This document shows, in pieces, positions 51,783-61,511 of a stretch of DNA of 64,000 nt. The position numbers and the translations under genes were made by a program. Positions within the stretch are counted from its first letter, which is position 1; the number at the start of each line of letters is the position of its first letter. The notes below the pieces were generated by a model that was given only the letters and a program-made list of their open reading frames with translations, was not told where the DNA came from and did no database searches. The DNA is taken from contig CACWQS010000005.1 in the NCBI GenBank assembly GCA_902763155.1, positions 1-64,000 of the forward strand, given 5' to 3'. The DNA comes from an uncultured Pseudomonadota bacterium. GTDB lineage: Bacteria > Pseudomonadota > Alphaproteobacteria > RF32 > CAG-239.

Positions 51783-54700
51783 ATGAAAAATTTTAATATT
51801 ACTGTTTCTCTGTCTGTTTTACTTAGTTTATATACGACACAAGTTTCGGCTTGGGGCTCAATGACTGATGATATATACAATGCCGCTCGACGCGGTAACA
51901 TTAAGCAACTTGAGACTTATGCGAATCGTGGTAATTTAGATGCAACAAATAGTAATGGTACAACAGCGTTGTGCAAGGCCTATGCCGAAGGTAATACGAG
52001 AGCTTATAATCTTTTATTGCAATATGGAGCAAATCCGTCAGCACCATGTATGTTCAGAGTAGAAAGTTTGAGAAGTTCAGGTATAAACAGAATATCTCCG
52101 ACAGCATATGTTGTCGGAGGTGTTGTTCTTGCAGGTGCAGGAATAGCAGCCGCCGCCGGAGGTGGTGGCGGTGGTGGCGGCAGTGGCGGAAGCGGTGGTG
52201 CTTCGTCATCTAATTCCAGTGATTCAAATCATTCAAATAATTCAAGCAATAACAGTGATTCATCAGAAAATAATTCTGACAATAATAGTAGCGGAAGTAA
52301 CATCGATGGTGGTTCTGTAGAGGTTGGCGATGAGGCTATTATCGGAGGAACTCCGGGAGGTGGGTATAACTATGGGGTTATTATAGGTGATGAGGAAATT
52401 ATCAGTGGAGGAGATAACACCGGTGGTTCCGGTATTACTATTGGTGATGAAGTTGTAATTGGCGGTGGAGATTCCGGTAATACCGGCGGTGGAAATTCCG
52501 GTAATACCGGCGGTGGAGATTCCGGTAATACCGGCGGTGGAGATTCCGGTAATACCGGCGGCGGAGATTCCGGTAATACCGGCGGTGGAGATTCCGGTAA
52601 TACCGGCGGTGGAGATTCCGGTAATACCGGTGGTTCTGGTATTTCTATTGGAGATGAAGTGGTAATTGGCGGCGATGATGATCCAACACCGATATTGAAT
52701 GGAAATGTGGCTACATTTTATCCGGAATCATATTATTTGAATAAGAGCGAGTATACCGGTCAAAGTTTTGGTAGCGGAAATAAACAATCGGTTAATTATT
52801 TGGGGGCAATTAATGCGGCAAAGGCGTATTCTTATTTTATCGGCGAAGGTGCTGATGGTAAATTGGCTACCAATTTGCAAGATGTTAAAGTTGGTGTAGT
52901 TGATACCGGGGTTTGGCTGACACACTCTGAATTTAAACTTGATGACGGCAGTAGCAAAGTAAGTGGTTATAATTATGATTTTGGACCATGCCGAAACGGA
53001 GATACTACCCACTGCTGGGGAATAAAATCAGAAGGTTTATCAAAAAAACTTGTGTTTTATATTGATAGTAACAAATATACGAGCTATGACTGGTATCTTA
53101 CTTCCGCAGAGGTAGCTGAATTTGAAAAATGGTCATCGTTTTATCCAGATAACTATGATTGGGATAAGTTGAAGACGAATATTGAGCCGAATTTATATAT
53201 TTCTTCAACCGGAGCTTATGAGCCAAACAATATGCATGGGACGCATGTTTCCGGCTTAATTGCGGCTAATATGGATGATAAAGGTATGATGGGGGTAGCT
53301 TTTGCTAATGCTAAAATCATAGCAACACGATGGGATTTTCAATCTACACTATTAAATCCAGTCAATTATTTGTTAAAAAACGGAGCGCGTATAATAAACT
53401 TAAGTATGGGAATGTCCAGCACAAGTGAGAGCGAAAATGCCAGTCATTTGTCCTCAGATAATGATTTGAGTTCCGGTTTTAGAAACAGTATGCAGGCGGT
53501 TCTTGCGAAAAATAGCAACAAAAACGGCAAAGTTGATGGAGTTATTGTGGTAAAAGCTGCCGGTAATGAAGGTGTTTCTAATCCGGATTTGCAATCGGGT
53601 ATCAAAAACTTAGATGCCTACAAAAATTTGCAAATGTTGGTGGTGGTGGCGGCAGATGTTGCAGTTGATTCTTCAACCGGTAAATTACAAAGTTACAGTT
53701 TATCCTCATATTCTAACCAATGTGGTGTCACCAAAGGGTATTGTTTAGCGGCACCTGGGGGGAGTAATAGCGGTGGTTCTAAAGGAATATACAGTAGCGG
53801 ACAGATTGGTGGATCACAAAACTATTATGCAACAATAGGGACATCGCAAGCAACACCGATTGTCAGTGGTGCTTTAGCCTTTTTGGAAGGGGCTTTCCCG
53901 TATATGTCTTCGCAGGAAATAATAGAGTTGGTGTTGGCGACTGCTAATAGAAATAAGAATATTGCACCTGATTATAGCGAAGAAAAATATGGTGCCGGTA
54001 TGCTCGATTTAGGAGCGGCGGTTACCACGTATATTCCTTATAGCCAAGATATGCAAACAGCAACTTTCAGCGGCAACTCGGTTCAGTCTATGCCGGTTAA
54101 TTTAGATGGAGCAAGTTTGGTAGTGCCGACGGCTTTACAGGAAGCAGTACAGAGGGCATTGCCGGCAAGTATTACCACGTTTGACCGCTATAATCGTCCG
54201 TTTGATAAATCTACGGCAAACTTTGTGCATACTACGCACGGTGGGTATAAAACTTTGAAAAATGACGTGCAGAATATAGCTATGCCGCAAGAAATGCCTG
54301 TTTATAAAGAAGGAAATTTGAGTTTTCAATACGCAGAGAGTATGCGTAAAAACGGGCAAGGTGAAAAGGGATATTTCAATATAAGCTACAAGAGTGAAAA
54401 ACATTCGAGCAGTTTTTATTTCAGTGAAAATACGGCTTATAAATCGGCAGAAAATGCGGCACGTGAAATGAAAAATCCGTTTATGGCAATGAATAATGCA
54501 TATGGAGTGCGTCATGATTATGACTTCAGCAAAAAAATGCGTTTCAAATTTGAGGCGATGAGCGGAGAAAACGGTCTTTATGACGGGGATAAAGATTTTA
54601 ATGATAACACATTTAAGAGAAGAGCTTATGCCGTAAATATGGGAGTGCAGTTGCACCAGGATAAGAAATATTCGCTGGCGCTTTCTTCAGGGATACTTTA

Positions 54701-55223
54701 TGAAGAAGATGCTTTATTAGGTGCCAATGGTAAGGGAGCTTTTTCCTTAAATGGTGGTAATACTTATACCGTTGGGGTTCATGCATCTTGGAGACCGGTA
54801 GATAAATTTACCTTAAACGGCAGTTATTATCGCGGATATACGGCGGCACAATCTTTTGAAACAGATTTGTTAAGAACTTCAAAGATAGAGAGTAGCAGTT
54901 TTGCTCTTGAAGTGGATTACGAAGCCGATAAAACAATGCATTACGGATTGCGCTTTTCTTCACCACTCAGAGTGGAAAAGGGGCGTTTGTTTGTAGATTT
55001 CCCGAGTGGACGTGATAATTTTTCGGATACGGTTTATAGGAATACTTATGCGGCAGGTTTGAAACCGAGTAAGCGTGAGTATAAGCTTGCGGCATATTGG
55101 CAGAAAAAGATAAGTGATAAAATCAGTTTGCGGACAGAAAGCGGAGTGCGCTTTAATCCTGAACACCAAAATGCTGCGAATGATTATCGCGCTTTGCTGG
55201 GATTGAGTTGGACGTTCAATTAA
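51783..55223 (+). CDS. Subtilisin-type (S8) autotransporter with ankyrin-like N terminus
   Basis: 1146 residues. A signal peptide (about 1-23) is followed by an ankyrin-like segment (25-88: IYNAARRGNIKQLETYANRG and LLLQYGANPS), a hydrophobic YVVGGVVLAGAGIAAAA (109-125), a Gly run and a Ser/Asn linker. Seven GGGDSGNT octapeptides are near 227-282. The S8 protease has Asp374 (GVVDTG), His485 (NNMHGTH), Asn595 (AGNEG) and Ser688 (GTSQATP). An autotransporter-like C-terminal barrel (about 850-1146) ends in LSWTFN. It is probably displayed on the surface or released. AAAGGA precedes the ATG. Confidence 0.85.
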   Translation: MKNFNITVSLSVLLSLYTTQVSAWGSMTDDIYNAARRGNIKQLETYANRGNLDATNSNGTTALCKAYAEGNTRAYNLLLQYGANPSAPCMFRVESLRSSGINRISPTAYVVGGVVLAGAGIAAAAGGGGGGGGSGGSGGASSSNSSDSNHSNNSSNNSDSSENNSDNNSSGSNIDGGSVEVGDEAIIGGTPGGGYNYGVIIGDEEIISGGDNTGGSGITIGDEVVIGGGDSGNTGGGNSGNTGGGDSGNTGGGDSGNTGGGDSGNTGGGDSGNTGGGDSGNTGGSGISIGDEVVIGGDDDPTPILNGNVATFYPESYYLNKSEYTGQSFGSGNKQSVNYLGAINAAKAYSYFIGEGADGKLATNLQDVKVGVVDTGVWLTHSEFKLDDGSSKVSGYNYDFGPCRNGDTTHCWGIKSEGLSKKLVFYIDSNKYTSYDWYLTSAEVAEFEKWSSFYPDNYDWDKLKTNIEPNLYISSTGAYEPNNMHGTHVSGLIAANMDDKGMMGVAFANAKIIATRWDFQSTLLNPVNYLLKNGARIINLSMGMSSTSESENASHLSSDNDLSSGFRNSMQAVLAKNSNKNGKVDGVIVVKAAGNEGVSNPDLQSGIKNLDAYKNLQMLVVVAADVAVDSSTGKLQSYSLSSYSNQCGVTKGYCLAAPGGSNSGGSKGIYSSGQIGGSQNYYATIGTSQATPIVSGALAFLEGAFPYMSSQEIIELVLATANRNKNIAPDYSEEKYGAGMLDLGAAVTTYIPYSQDMQTATFSGNSVQSMPVNLDGASLVVPTALQEAVQRALPASITTFDRYNRPFDKSTANFVHTTHGGYKTLKNDVQNIAMPQEMPVYKEGNLSFQYAESMRKNGQGEKGYFNISYKSEKHSSSFYFSENTAYKSAENAAREMKNPFMAMNNAYGVRHDYDFSKKMRFKFEAMSGENGLYDGDKDFNDNTFKRRAYAVNMGVQLHQDKKYSLALSSGILYEEDALLGANGKGAFSLNGGNTYTVGVHASWRPVDKFTLNGSYYRGYTAAQSFETDLLRTSKIESSSFALEVDYEADKTMHYGLRFSSPLRVEKGRLFVDFPSGRDNFSDTVYRNTYAAGLKPSKREYKLAAYWQKKISDKISLRTESGVRFNPEHQNAANDYRALLGLSWTFN
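52461..52628 (+). repeat. Seven tandem 24-bp repeats in the autotransporter linker
   Basis: Seven units of GGCGGTGGAGATTCCGGTAA-TACC (24 bp, hyphen added) run in frame and code for GGGDSGNT. Unit 2 has A for G (Asn for Asp) and unit 5 has a silent change. The near identity suggests recent expansion, and the copy number may vary between strains without breaking the frame. Confidence 0.95.
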
Positions 55224-55237
55224 AGACAGAGGAAATT

Positions 55238-58200
55238 ATGAAAAATGATTTATGGCGCGGTCAACGTTTTTTGCCGCTTCTAGTGACGCAGTTTTTGGGT
55301 GCGTTTAATGATAATTTGTTCAAAAATTCGTTTATGACGTTTGTGGCATATAAGATGTTTGCCGAACAGCAAACAGTCAGTTTATATGCTAATCTTGCTG
55401 CCGGTTTGTTTATACTTCCTTATTTTTTGTTTTCGGCATTTGCGGGATTATTGGCAGATAAATATAACAGAGCCAAAATTGTGCGAATTTTGAAAATTGT
55501 CGAATTGGTGTTGATGATTTTGGCGGTAGCGTTTTTTGCTATTCCCAGTCCGGCTCTTTTGATGGTTGTGCTGTTTTTGATGGGGTTGCAGTCAACGTTT
55601 TTCGGACCGATAAAATATGCGTTGCTACCGCAGCTGTTACGGCAAGATGAACTGATTGCCGGTAATGCAGCAGTAGAGGGGAGCACTTATATATCAATTA
55701 TTTTGGGCTCGATTATGGGAACAGTATTGCCGGTTTCAGTCAGTCTGGGGTTATTGATATTTTGTGCGATTATCGGTATTGGTGCGGCGTGGAAAATTCC
55801 ACAAACGCACGGGTTGCAACCATTGTTAAAATTAAATTTCAATATTATCGGGCAAATTCGGGATAATATTCGTTTGATAAAGTCGCACGTTATTGTTTTT
55901 CGGTGTATTATCGGGGCGACGTGGTTTTGGATTTTGGGGGCGTTTTTCTTAACGCAACTGTTCCCGCTATGCAGTAAGGTTTTTAATACCGAAAAAGAAG
56001 TTGTTACACTGTTTTTGGTGTTGTTTTCATTAGGTGTCGGTGCTGGCTCTTATTTTTGCAATAGGCTTCTTAAAGGCGAAGTTTCGGTGGTTTATGTGCC
56101 GCTCAGTGCGGTGGGCTTAAGTATTTTTGCCTTTTGTATTTATCTGCTTTCTGTTGGTTTTGCGGCACCGGAAAATCCGATTTCGGTGTGGCATTTTTTA
56201 AGTCAGCCGCGAGGAATTTTTCTGGCGATATGTTTGTTCGGTTTTGCCTTTATGGGTGGGCTTTATGTGGTTCCGCTTAATGCATTGATGCAAAAAAAAG
56301 CGCCGAAAGACAGCGTGGCTTCGGTAATTGCCGGTAACAATATTATAAATTCGCTGGGTATGGTGGCTATTTCGGTCTTTGCGATGTTGCTTATCGCTTT
56401 AGGATTTAAGATTACCGATTTGTTTTTGTTTGTGGCAGTTATCAGCTCCGGTGTGGCATTTTATATTTGCAAATTGTTGCCGGATGCTTTAGTGCGCTCA
56501 ATTTTTTGCTCGATTTTGGACTTGTTTTTCAGAGTAAAAATTGAAGGAGTGCAAAATTTGCGCAAAGCCGGCTCAAAAGCTTTGATTATTGCCAACCATG
56601 TTTCGCTTTTAGATGGAGTGTTGATAGCTGCTTATTTGCCGCGTAAAATTACTTTTGCCATAGATAGCGGTTGGGGAAGCAAATGGTATGTGAAAATGTT
56701 TAGCGGGCTGGTTGATTTTTATCCGCTTAATCCGACTAATCCGTTGGCGATACGTTCGCTGATTGAAGTGGTAAATAAAGGAAAAACGGTAATGATTTTT
56801 CCGGAAGGGAGAATTAGTGTAACCGGCTCATTGATGAAGGTGTATGAAGGTGCCGGTGTGGTAGCGGAAAAGAGTGGTGCAAAATTGATTCCGCTACGCA
56901 TAGACGGAGCACAATATTCGCGTTTTTCATATATTGGTGATTTAATTAAAACACAAGTATTTCCGAAGATTAAACTGCATATTTTACCGGCATGCGAAAT
57001 TAATTTACCGGAAGATTTGAGCGCACGTGAGCGGAGACGCCTGACTTCGCTGAAGTTGCACGACATTATGGCTGATATGATATATGATACCGAAGATAAA
57101 AATAGATCTGTCTTTCAAGCATTGTTAAAGGCTGAAAAACTTTATGGAAGCGAGCATAGAATTGCGCTTGATATAAATAAAAATACGCTGACTTACGGGC
57201 AGTTTTTGCTTAAGAGTTATGTCTTAGGCTCGTTTTATAAAAAAGTGTGTGCAAAAGAAGAAAGAGTAGGGGTATTGCTACCGAACAGTTTGGCAGGAGT
57301 AGTTAGCTTCTTTGCTTTGCAAGCGGTGGCAAAGGTACCGGTAATGCTGAATTTTTCTCTAGGAAAAAGACAATTTGCTTCGTGTTTGCAAACAGTGGAA
57401 TTAAACACGATTATAACGGCGCATCAGTTTATTGAACAAGGACATTTGGAAAAATTAGAAGAAATTGCCAAGGATAATAATGTTCGCTTAGTGTATTTGG
57501 AAGATGTGGCGAAGCAATTATCTTTTATCGATAAATTGGTGGGTATGAAAAGGTATTTCATGCGTCAGACCTTGGCTATAAATGCTGATAAAACGGCGGT
57601 TATATTATTCACCTCAGGCTCAGAAGGATTGCCGAAAGCTGTGTTATTATCGCATAAAAATTTATTGGCCAATGCGTTGCAAATTCATTTGGCGGTGCCG
57701 TTTAATGCCAGAGATGTTTTGCTTAATGCGCTACCGATGTTCCATTCGTTCGGGCTTACGGTGGGGACAATTTTGCCTATGCTTAACGGTGTAAAGACGT
57801 ATTTTTATCCGTCACCGCTGCATTATCGGATTATTCCGGAGGTGGCTTATGACGTGCAAGCGACGGCTATTTTAGGAACGGATACGTTTTTGTACGGATA
57901 TGGAAGGATGGCAAATCCATACGACTTTTTCCCGATACGCTTTGCCGTGGTTGGAGGAGAAAAACTTAAAGAACGGACGGCAGAATTGTGGATACAAAAA
58001 TTTGGAGTGCGGATTTTTGAAGGTTATGGCACGACCGAAACTTCTCCGGTTTTGTCGGTAAATACGCCGATGTTTTATAAGCAAGGGACAGTCGGGAGAT
58101 TTCTGTCGCGAATCGAATATCGGCTTGTTCCGGTTAAAGGTATTGATGAAGGCGGGCAGCTATTGGTCAAAGCAGATAGTGTGATGCAGGGATATATTTT

Positions 58201-58618
58201 GCCGTCATTACCAAATAAGTTGCAAAAAGCCGACGAATGGTATGATACCGGAGATATTGTATCGGTTGATAACGATGGTTTTGTGCAAATTTGCGGACGT
58301 GTGAAACGTTTTGCAAAAATAGGCGGCGAAATGGTTTCGCTTAGTGCGGTTGAGCAGTTAATTGATGATTTATACAGTGACGCCAAGCAGGGGATAATTG
58401 CCGTAAGCGATGAGAAAAAAGGCGAAAAACTGGTGCTGGTTACATCAGCAGAAAATGCAAATTGTTCTCAAATAGCGCAATATTTCAAAGATAAAGGAAT
58501 GAGTGAACTTTGGGTGCCAAAGGAGATTGTTTATATTAAAAACCCGCCTATTTTAGGTAGTGGAAAATTTGATTATTTGACCGCTCAAAAGCAATATGCC
58601 GATAATATGCAGTCTTAA
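55238..58618 (+). CDS. aas: MFS transporter–acyltransferase–acyl-ACP synthetase fusion (Aas/LplT type)
   Basis: 1126 residues in three parts. Residues 1-420 form an MFS transporter of the LplT kind (LGAFNDNLFKNSF; many hydrophobic helices). Residues about 430-620 are a PlsC acyltransferase (NHVSLLDG and FPEGRIS). The rest is an AMP-binding acyl-ACP synthetase (TSGSEGLPKAVLLSH, EGYGTTETSP, YDTGDIV). Together they import lysophospholipid and re-acylate it. ATG 55238 follows AGAGGAAA. It is 14 bases after the autotransporter and converges with the next gene, overlapping it by 4 bases. Confidence 0.92.
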   Translation: MKNDLWRGQRFLPLLVTQFLGAFNDNLFKNSFMTFVAYKMFAEQQTVSLYANLAAGLFILPYFLFSAFAGLLADKYNRAKIVRILKIVELVLMILAVAFFAIPSPALLMVVLFLMGLQSTFFGPIKYALLPQLLRQDELIAGNAAVEGSTYISIILGSIMGTVLPVSVSLGLLIFCAIIGIGAAWKIPQTHGLQPLLKLNFNIIGQIRDNIRLIKSHVIVFRCIIGATWFWILGAFFLTQLFPLCSKVFNTEKEVVTLFLVLFSLGVGAGSYFCNRLLKGEVSVVYVPLSAVGLSIFAFCIYLLSVGFAAPENPISVWHFLSQPRGIFLAICLFGFAFMGGLYVVPLNALMQKKAPKDSVASVIAGNNIINSLGMVAISVFAMLLIALGFKITDLFLFVAVISSGVAFYICKLLPDALVRSIFCSILDLFFRVKIEGVQNLRKAGSKALIIANHVSLLDGVLIAAYLPRKITFAIDSGWGSKWYVKMFSGLVDFYPLNPTNPLAIRSLIEVVNKGKTVMIFPEGRISVTGSLMKVYEGAGVVAEKSGAKLIPLRIDGAQYSRFSYIGDLIKTQVFPKIKLHILPACEINLPEDLSARERRRLTSLKLHDIMADMIYDTEDKNRSVFQALLKAEKLYGSEHRIALDINKNTLTYGQFLLKSYVLGSFYKKVCAKEERVGVLLPNSLAGVVSFFALQAVAKVPVMLNFSLGKRQFASCLQTVELNTIITAHQFIEQGHLEKLEEIAKDNNVRLVYLEDVAKQLSFIDKLVGMKRYFMRQTLAINADKTAVILFTSGSEGLPKAVLLSHKNLLANALQIHLAVPFNARDVLLNALPMFHSFGLTVGTILPMLNGVKTYFYPSPLHYRIIPEVAYDVQATAILGTDTFLYGYGRMANPYDFFPIRFAVVGGEKLKERTAELWIQKFGVRIFEGYGTTETSPVLSVNTPMFYKQGTVGRFLSRIEYRLVPVKGIDEGGQLLVKADSVMQGYILPSLPNKLQKADEWYDTGDIVSVDNDGFVQICGRVKRFAKIGGEMVSLSAVEQLIDDLYSDAKQGIIAVSDEKKGEKLVLVTSAENANCSQIAQYFKDKGMSELWVPKEIVYIKNPPILGSGKFDYLTAQKQYADNMQS

Positions 58619-58917
58619 TATCTGCGGTTAAGATATTGCTCGGGCATAGTGGAAATGCCGCGCAGAGCAGCAATTTTTTCGGCTACGGTTTGTTTATGAA
58701 TGGCAATTTTGTCTGTAATTTCGGTCGGTTCGATATGTGGTTGCGGTTTTGTTGTTTTCCCTTCTTCAATGAGTAAATTGGTAAAGGTTTGAGTGTTTTC
58801 TTCATCTTCTATCGCAAACACCTCGTCTCCTTTTAAATAAGCGAGCTTGCGACTGACGGCCTCGCTCATCGGTACAATTTGTTTTTGCAAAGTTCTTTTC
58901 AAAACGTTTCTATCCAT
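58615..58917 (-). CDS. Hypothetical protein, 100 aa
   Basis: A small charged protein without membrane segments; the central part has an acidic stretch (FAIEDEENTQTF) and the end is NRRY. Not recognised. Its start overlaps the end of the TerB-like gene by eight bases, so the two are translationally linked. Its stop overlaps the convergent aas stop by four bases. Confidence 0.6.
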   Translation of the reverse strand: MDRNVLKRTLQKQIVPMSEAVSRKLAYLKGDEVFAIEDEENTQTFTNLLIEEGKTTKPQPHIEPTEITDKIAIHKQTVAEKIAALRGISTMPEQYLNRRY

Positions 58918-59341
58918 TGTCTTTTTCCATAATAATGCGACCGGTTTTATTCAAAATAAGACTATCTAAAACCCAACGGTTAATGAGTATCACTTTTTCG
59001 TCTTCTATACCCAAAACACGAGCGACATCAATGATGATATCTAGTTCTTTATCGTGTAAATCTTCATCAATATTAGCTAAGACGCATAGTTCTTTTATCA
59101 GTTCCAAAGCATGTTGGCGTGATGATATATTATGGGCTTCGGTTAAGTAGTCGATTGTATCGGCACCTTTAATTATTTCAACCATTTTAGCATTATTGAC
59201 ACCATAACGAGTGGCAATCATTTTTAGAAAGCTAACCTCTTCGCTATCAATATTACCATCGACTCGGATTAGTTTGCAAAAAATTTTCAGAAAAGCTAAT
59301 TTTTCATTTTCTGAAAGGGTGGCAATGTATTCTTCTTCCAT
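58910..59341 (-). CDS. TerB-like (tellurite-resistance TerB fold) protein
   Basis: 143 residues, all-helical, with the TerB/DjlA-like pattern LAFLKIFCKLIRVDGNIDSEEVSFLKMIATRYGV cut into pieces here: the signature is VDGNIDSEE near residue 26-34 and ANIDEDLHDKELDII later, two acidic metal-binding loops. I start at ATG 59341, seven bases after AAGGAG. The role is unknown; TerB-fold proteins are often linked with stress or envelope signalling. Confidence 0.75.
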   Translation of the reverse strand: MEEEYIATLSENEKLAFLKIFCKLIRVDGNIDSEEVSFLKMIATRYGVNNAKMVEIIKGADTIDYLTEAHNISSRQHALELIKELCVLANIDEDLHDKELDIIIDVARVLGIEDEKVILINRWVLDSLILNKTGRIIMEKDNG

Positions 59342-59351
59342 CATTTTCTCC

Positions 59352-59750
59352 TTATTTGTGATGGTGATTACCTTGATGCGGTTTGGTAGCGCCGGTGTGG
59401 GTAATCTTGTTTTTGTGTGCCGGGCGATTGTGGTGGCCGCCATCAAAGTGGTGACCGCTATGGTGATGAGATGGGCGTGGTGCATAACTATAGTGATGAT
59501 GGTGATGCGGACGTCCATATATCAGAGGGTTAGGCAGATATACATAAGTAGGAGCGACATCTTCTACATAAACCACAGGGGAACTTTGCTCAACATAGAC
59601 AACACTCGGTGTTGTATAGGTCGCCGGTTGGGTATAATATACCGTTGGAGCAACATATGGTTCAACATAAGTATCTTGTGCCGGCGGAACGGTAGAATAG
59701 CACCCGCTTATGGCAAAAACGGTGAAAACCGTGAGTAATTTTTTCATCAT
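59352..59750 (-). CDS. His-rich small lipoprotein
   Basis: 132 residues. The signal peptide ends in lipobox ISGC (Cys17). The middle is rich in Tyr, Thr, Val and Pro. The last 50 residues hold about 20 His, with a run of five near residue 83 and groups GHHFDGGHH and GNHHHK at the end, so binding of Zn, Ni or Cu is likely. AAAGGA is just before the first of two ATGs (59750, 59747). The next gene, 10 bases on, is the TerB-like gene. Confidence 0.75.
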   Translation of the reverse strand: MMKKLLTVFTVFAISGCYSTVPPAQDTYVEPYVAPTVYYTQPATYTTPSVVYVEQSSPVVYVEDVAPTYVYLPNPLIYGRPHHHHHYSYAPRPSHHHSGHHFDGGHHNRPAHKNKITHTGATKPHQGNHHHK

Positions 59751-59942
59751 TTTTCCTTTCTTTCTCTTAACTGATTCATATGTAGCATAAATTTTATTTA
59801 TTGGCTATTATTTTTTTGTTTTTTGGGTATGTATAACTTATAACATGCGGTAAATGCATATTTTTTTTGTAAAAACAAGTAAATATTTAGAGGTATAATA
59901 ATACCGTATAGATAAAATATTGAAAAAAGCACATTTTTTGTG

Positions 59943-59970
59943 TTGACAAAGCAAAATTATTGTGTATATT
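59943..59970 (+). promoter_or_regulatory. Promoter of rplM-rpsI
   Basis: TTGACA at 59943-59948 and TATATT at 59965-59970 are 16 bases apart, about 40 bases before the rplM ATG. The gap from 59751 to 59942 otherwise contains only AT-rich DNA. Confidence 0.75.
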
Positions 59971-60010
59971 GGCATCGAATTGTAACATTTTAACAAGAAA
60001 GAGATATAAA

Positions 60011-60481
60011 ATGATTTCTACACATGCAACGAAACCGGCTGATATCGAAAGAAAATGGTATGTTGTCGATGCCAGCGGTGTTATTTTAGGTCGTCTTTCT
60101 GCCGAAATTGCAAAAATTTTGCGCGGGAAGAATAAGCCGTATTTTGCTCCGAATTTGGATTGCGGCGATTATGTAGTGGTTATTAATGCTGAAAAGGTTA
60201 AATTGACCGGTAAAAAATTGGCAAATAAGCACTATTATAAACATACCGGTTATGTTGGCAGCGTAAAAGATACCACAGCCGGAAAAATTTTGGAAGGTCG
60301 TTTCCCGGAACGCGTGATTCAAAAAGCTGTTGAACGCATGATTTCACGTAATCCGCTTGGTCGTCAAATGATGACAAAGTTGAAAGTTTATGCCGGTGAA
60401 AATCATCCGCATACTGCGCAAAATCCGATTGTTTTGGATATTGCTTCTCAAAACCCGAAGAATAAAAGGAGTGCTTTATAA
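60011..60481 (+). CDS. rplM: 50S ribosomal protein L13
   Basis: L13 binds 23S rRNA early in assembly. Conserved pieces are [65 protein letters not shown] and HPHTAQNP. 156 residues. ATG 60011 gives the family start; the upstream in-frame start at 59960 lies in the promoter. Confidence 0.98.
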   Translation: MISTHATKPADIERKWYVVDASGVILGRLSAEIAKILRGKNKPYFAPNLDCGDYVVVINAEKVKLTGKKLANKHYYKHTGYVGSVKDTTAGKILEGRFPERVIQKAVERMISRNPLGRQMMTKLKVYAGENHPHTAQNPIVLDIASQNPKNKRSAL

Positions 60482-60972
60482 TGGCTAGAAAGAAGATTGA
60501 ATCTTTACAAGATATCAAAGAGGCTGTTTCGGCAACAACTGCTGAAACCGAAGTTAAGGCAACAAAAAAGGCTGTTAAAGATAAGCAAGGTCGCTCTTAT
60601 GCTACGGGTAAGAGAAAAGATGCTGTGGCTCGCGTTTGGATTATGCCTGGACATGGTAATATGACTATTAACGGTCGTTCTTTGGATCAGTATTTTGCTC
60701 GTCCGGTTTTGAAAATGGTTATCAATCAACCGTTTGTTATTACGAATCGGGAAAATGAGTTTGATGTTGTATGCACGGTAAAAGGTGGTGGTTTGTCAGG
60801 TCAAGCCGGTGCTATCCGTCATGGTATTTCTAAGGCTTTGAATGATTATGAGCCGGAGTTGAGATCGACATTGAAGCAAGCCGGATTATTGGTTCGCGAT
60901 GATCGTGTGGTTGAACGCAAGAAGTATGGTAAAGCAAAAGCTCGTCGTTCTTACCAATTCAGCAAACGTTAA
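60481..60972 (+). CDS. rpsI: 30S ribosomal protein S9
   Basis: S9 contacts P-site tRNA with its tail. The core has [42 protein letters not shown] and the conserved C-terminal [11 protein letters not shown]. The N-terminal 38 residues are an extension typical of alphaproteobacteria. 163 residues. It starts within the rplM stop (TAATG). Confidence 0.98.
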   Translation: MARKKIESLQDIKEAVSATTAETEVKATKKAVKDKQGRSYATGKRKDAVARVWIMPGHGNMTINGRSLDQYFARPVLKMVINQPFVITNRENEFDVVCTVKGGGLSGQAGAIRHGISKALNDYEPELRSTLKQAGLLVRDDRVVERKKYGKAKARRSYQFSKR

Positions 60973-60995
60973 TATCGGACACTTGGAAGATATCA

Positions 60996-61030
60996 AAAAA
61001 AAGAACTGCAAATATTGCAGTTCTTTTTTT
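60996..61030. terminator. Strong bidirectional terminator after rpsI
   Basis: A perfect 16-bp stem (60996-61011 with 61015-61030) with a three-base loop begins in A and ends in T7. It is the end of the core genome side next to the phage-like genes. Confidence 0.92.
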
Positions 61031-61050
61031 GTATGGCGAATTTATGTTAC

Positions 61051-61491
61051 TTAGTTAGATTTTTTCAGCTCGTCATATATCTCGATATATTCGAGTATTT
61101 TTCCTGATGCAACATCCAGTGGGTCGCTTTGTAATTTCATGTATAAAAAGCGGATAAGTTCGGCTTTGTTGCGAGCGGTATATGTGCGTTTATGCTCGAG
61201 AAGCCATTGTTCAACGCTTTCAATAATAATGGTAAGCAAATCCGGATTTATGGCGGCAGCTCCATTACATACAGGGAGAGTTAAATCTGTTAACTCTTGC
61301 TCATCAACACGTAAAATTTGTGCTAATCGATGGCGCTCTACCTCACCGAGACGACGCGGTGAGCCGTTTTTGATGAATTGTTGCAAATAGGCAATATTTT
61401 TACCTATGGCAAGGGAAAGCTGTGCATAATTCAGTCCGCGTTCATTAATTAATCTTTTGATTTTTTTTCTGATTTCATCGGTATTTTCCAT
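61051..61491 (-). CDS. HTH (XRE/cI-like) repressor-type protein
   Basis: 146 residues. The N-terminal 60 form a lambda-repressor-like HTH (IRKKIKRLINERGLNYAQLSLAIGKNIAYLQQFI given here as pieces; the helix-turn-helix is around residues 18-40). The C-terminal half is helical (VEQWLLEHKR, LIRFLYMKL). It is likely the regulator of the phage-like genes that face away from it. It has its own minus-strand promoter. AGGAGAAGG precedes the ATG. Confidence 0.75.
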   Translation of the reverse strand: MENTDEIRKKIKRLINERGLNYAQLSLAIGKNIAYLQQFIKNGSPRRLGEVERHRLAQILRVDEQELTDLTLPVCNGAAAINPDLLTIIIESVEQWLLEHKRTYTARNKAELIRFLYMKLQSDPLDVASGKILEYIEIYDELKKSN

Positions 61492-61511
61492 GTTCCTTCT
61501 CCTTGCATCAG

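Noticed and set aside
52461-52628. CRISPR-like array of 24-bp units
   Set aside because: Units are tandem without spacers, in frame and code for Gly-rich peptides; no cas genes are near.
52459-52665. A plus-strand frame coding a repeated EIPVIPAV peptide
   Set aside because: It is the 24-bp repeat read in another frame of the autotransporter gene; the real frame covers it with a complete domain structure.
59342-59518. N-terminal extension of the TerB-like protein
   Set aside because: It overlaps the His-rich lipoprotein gene in another frame, and a good ribosome site fits the start at 59341.
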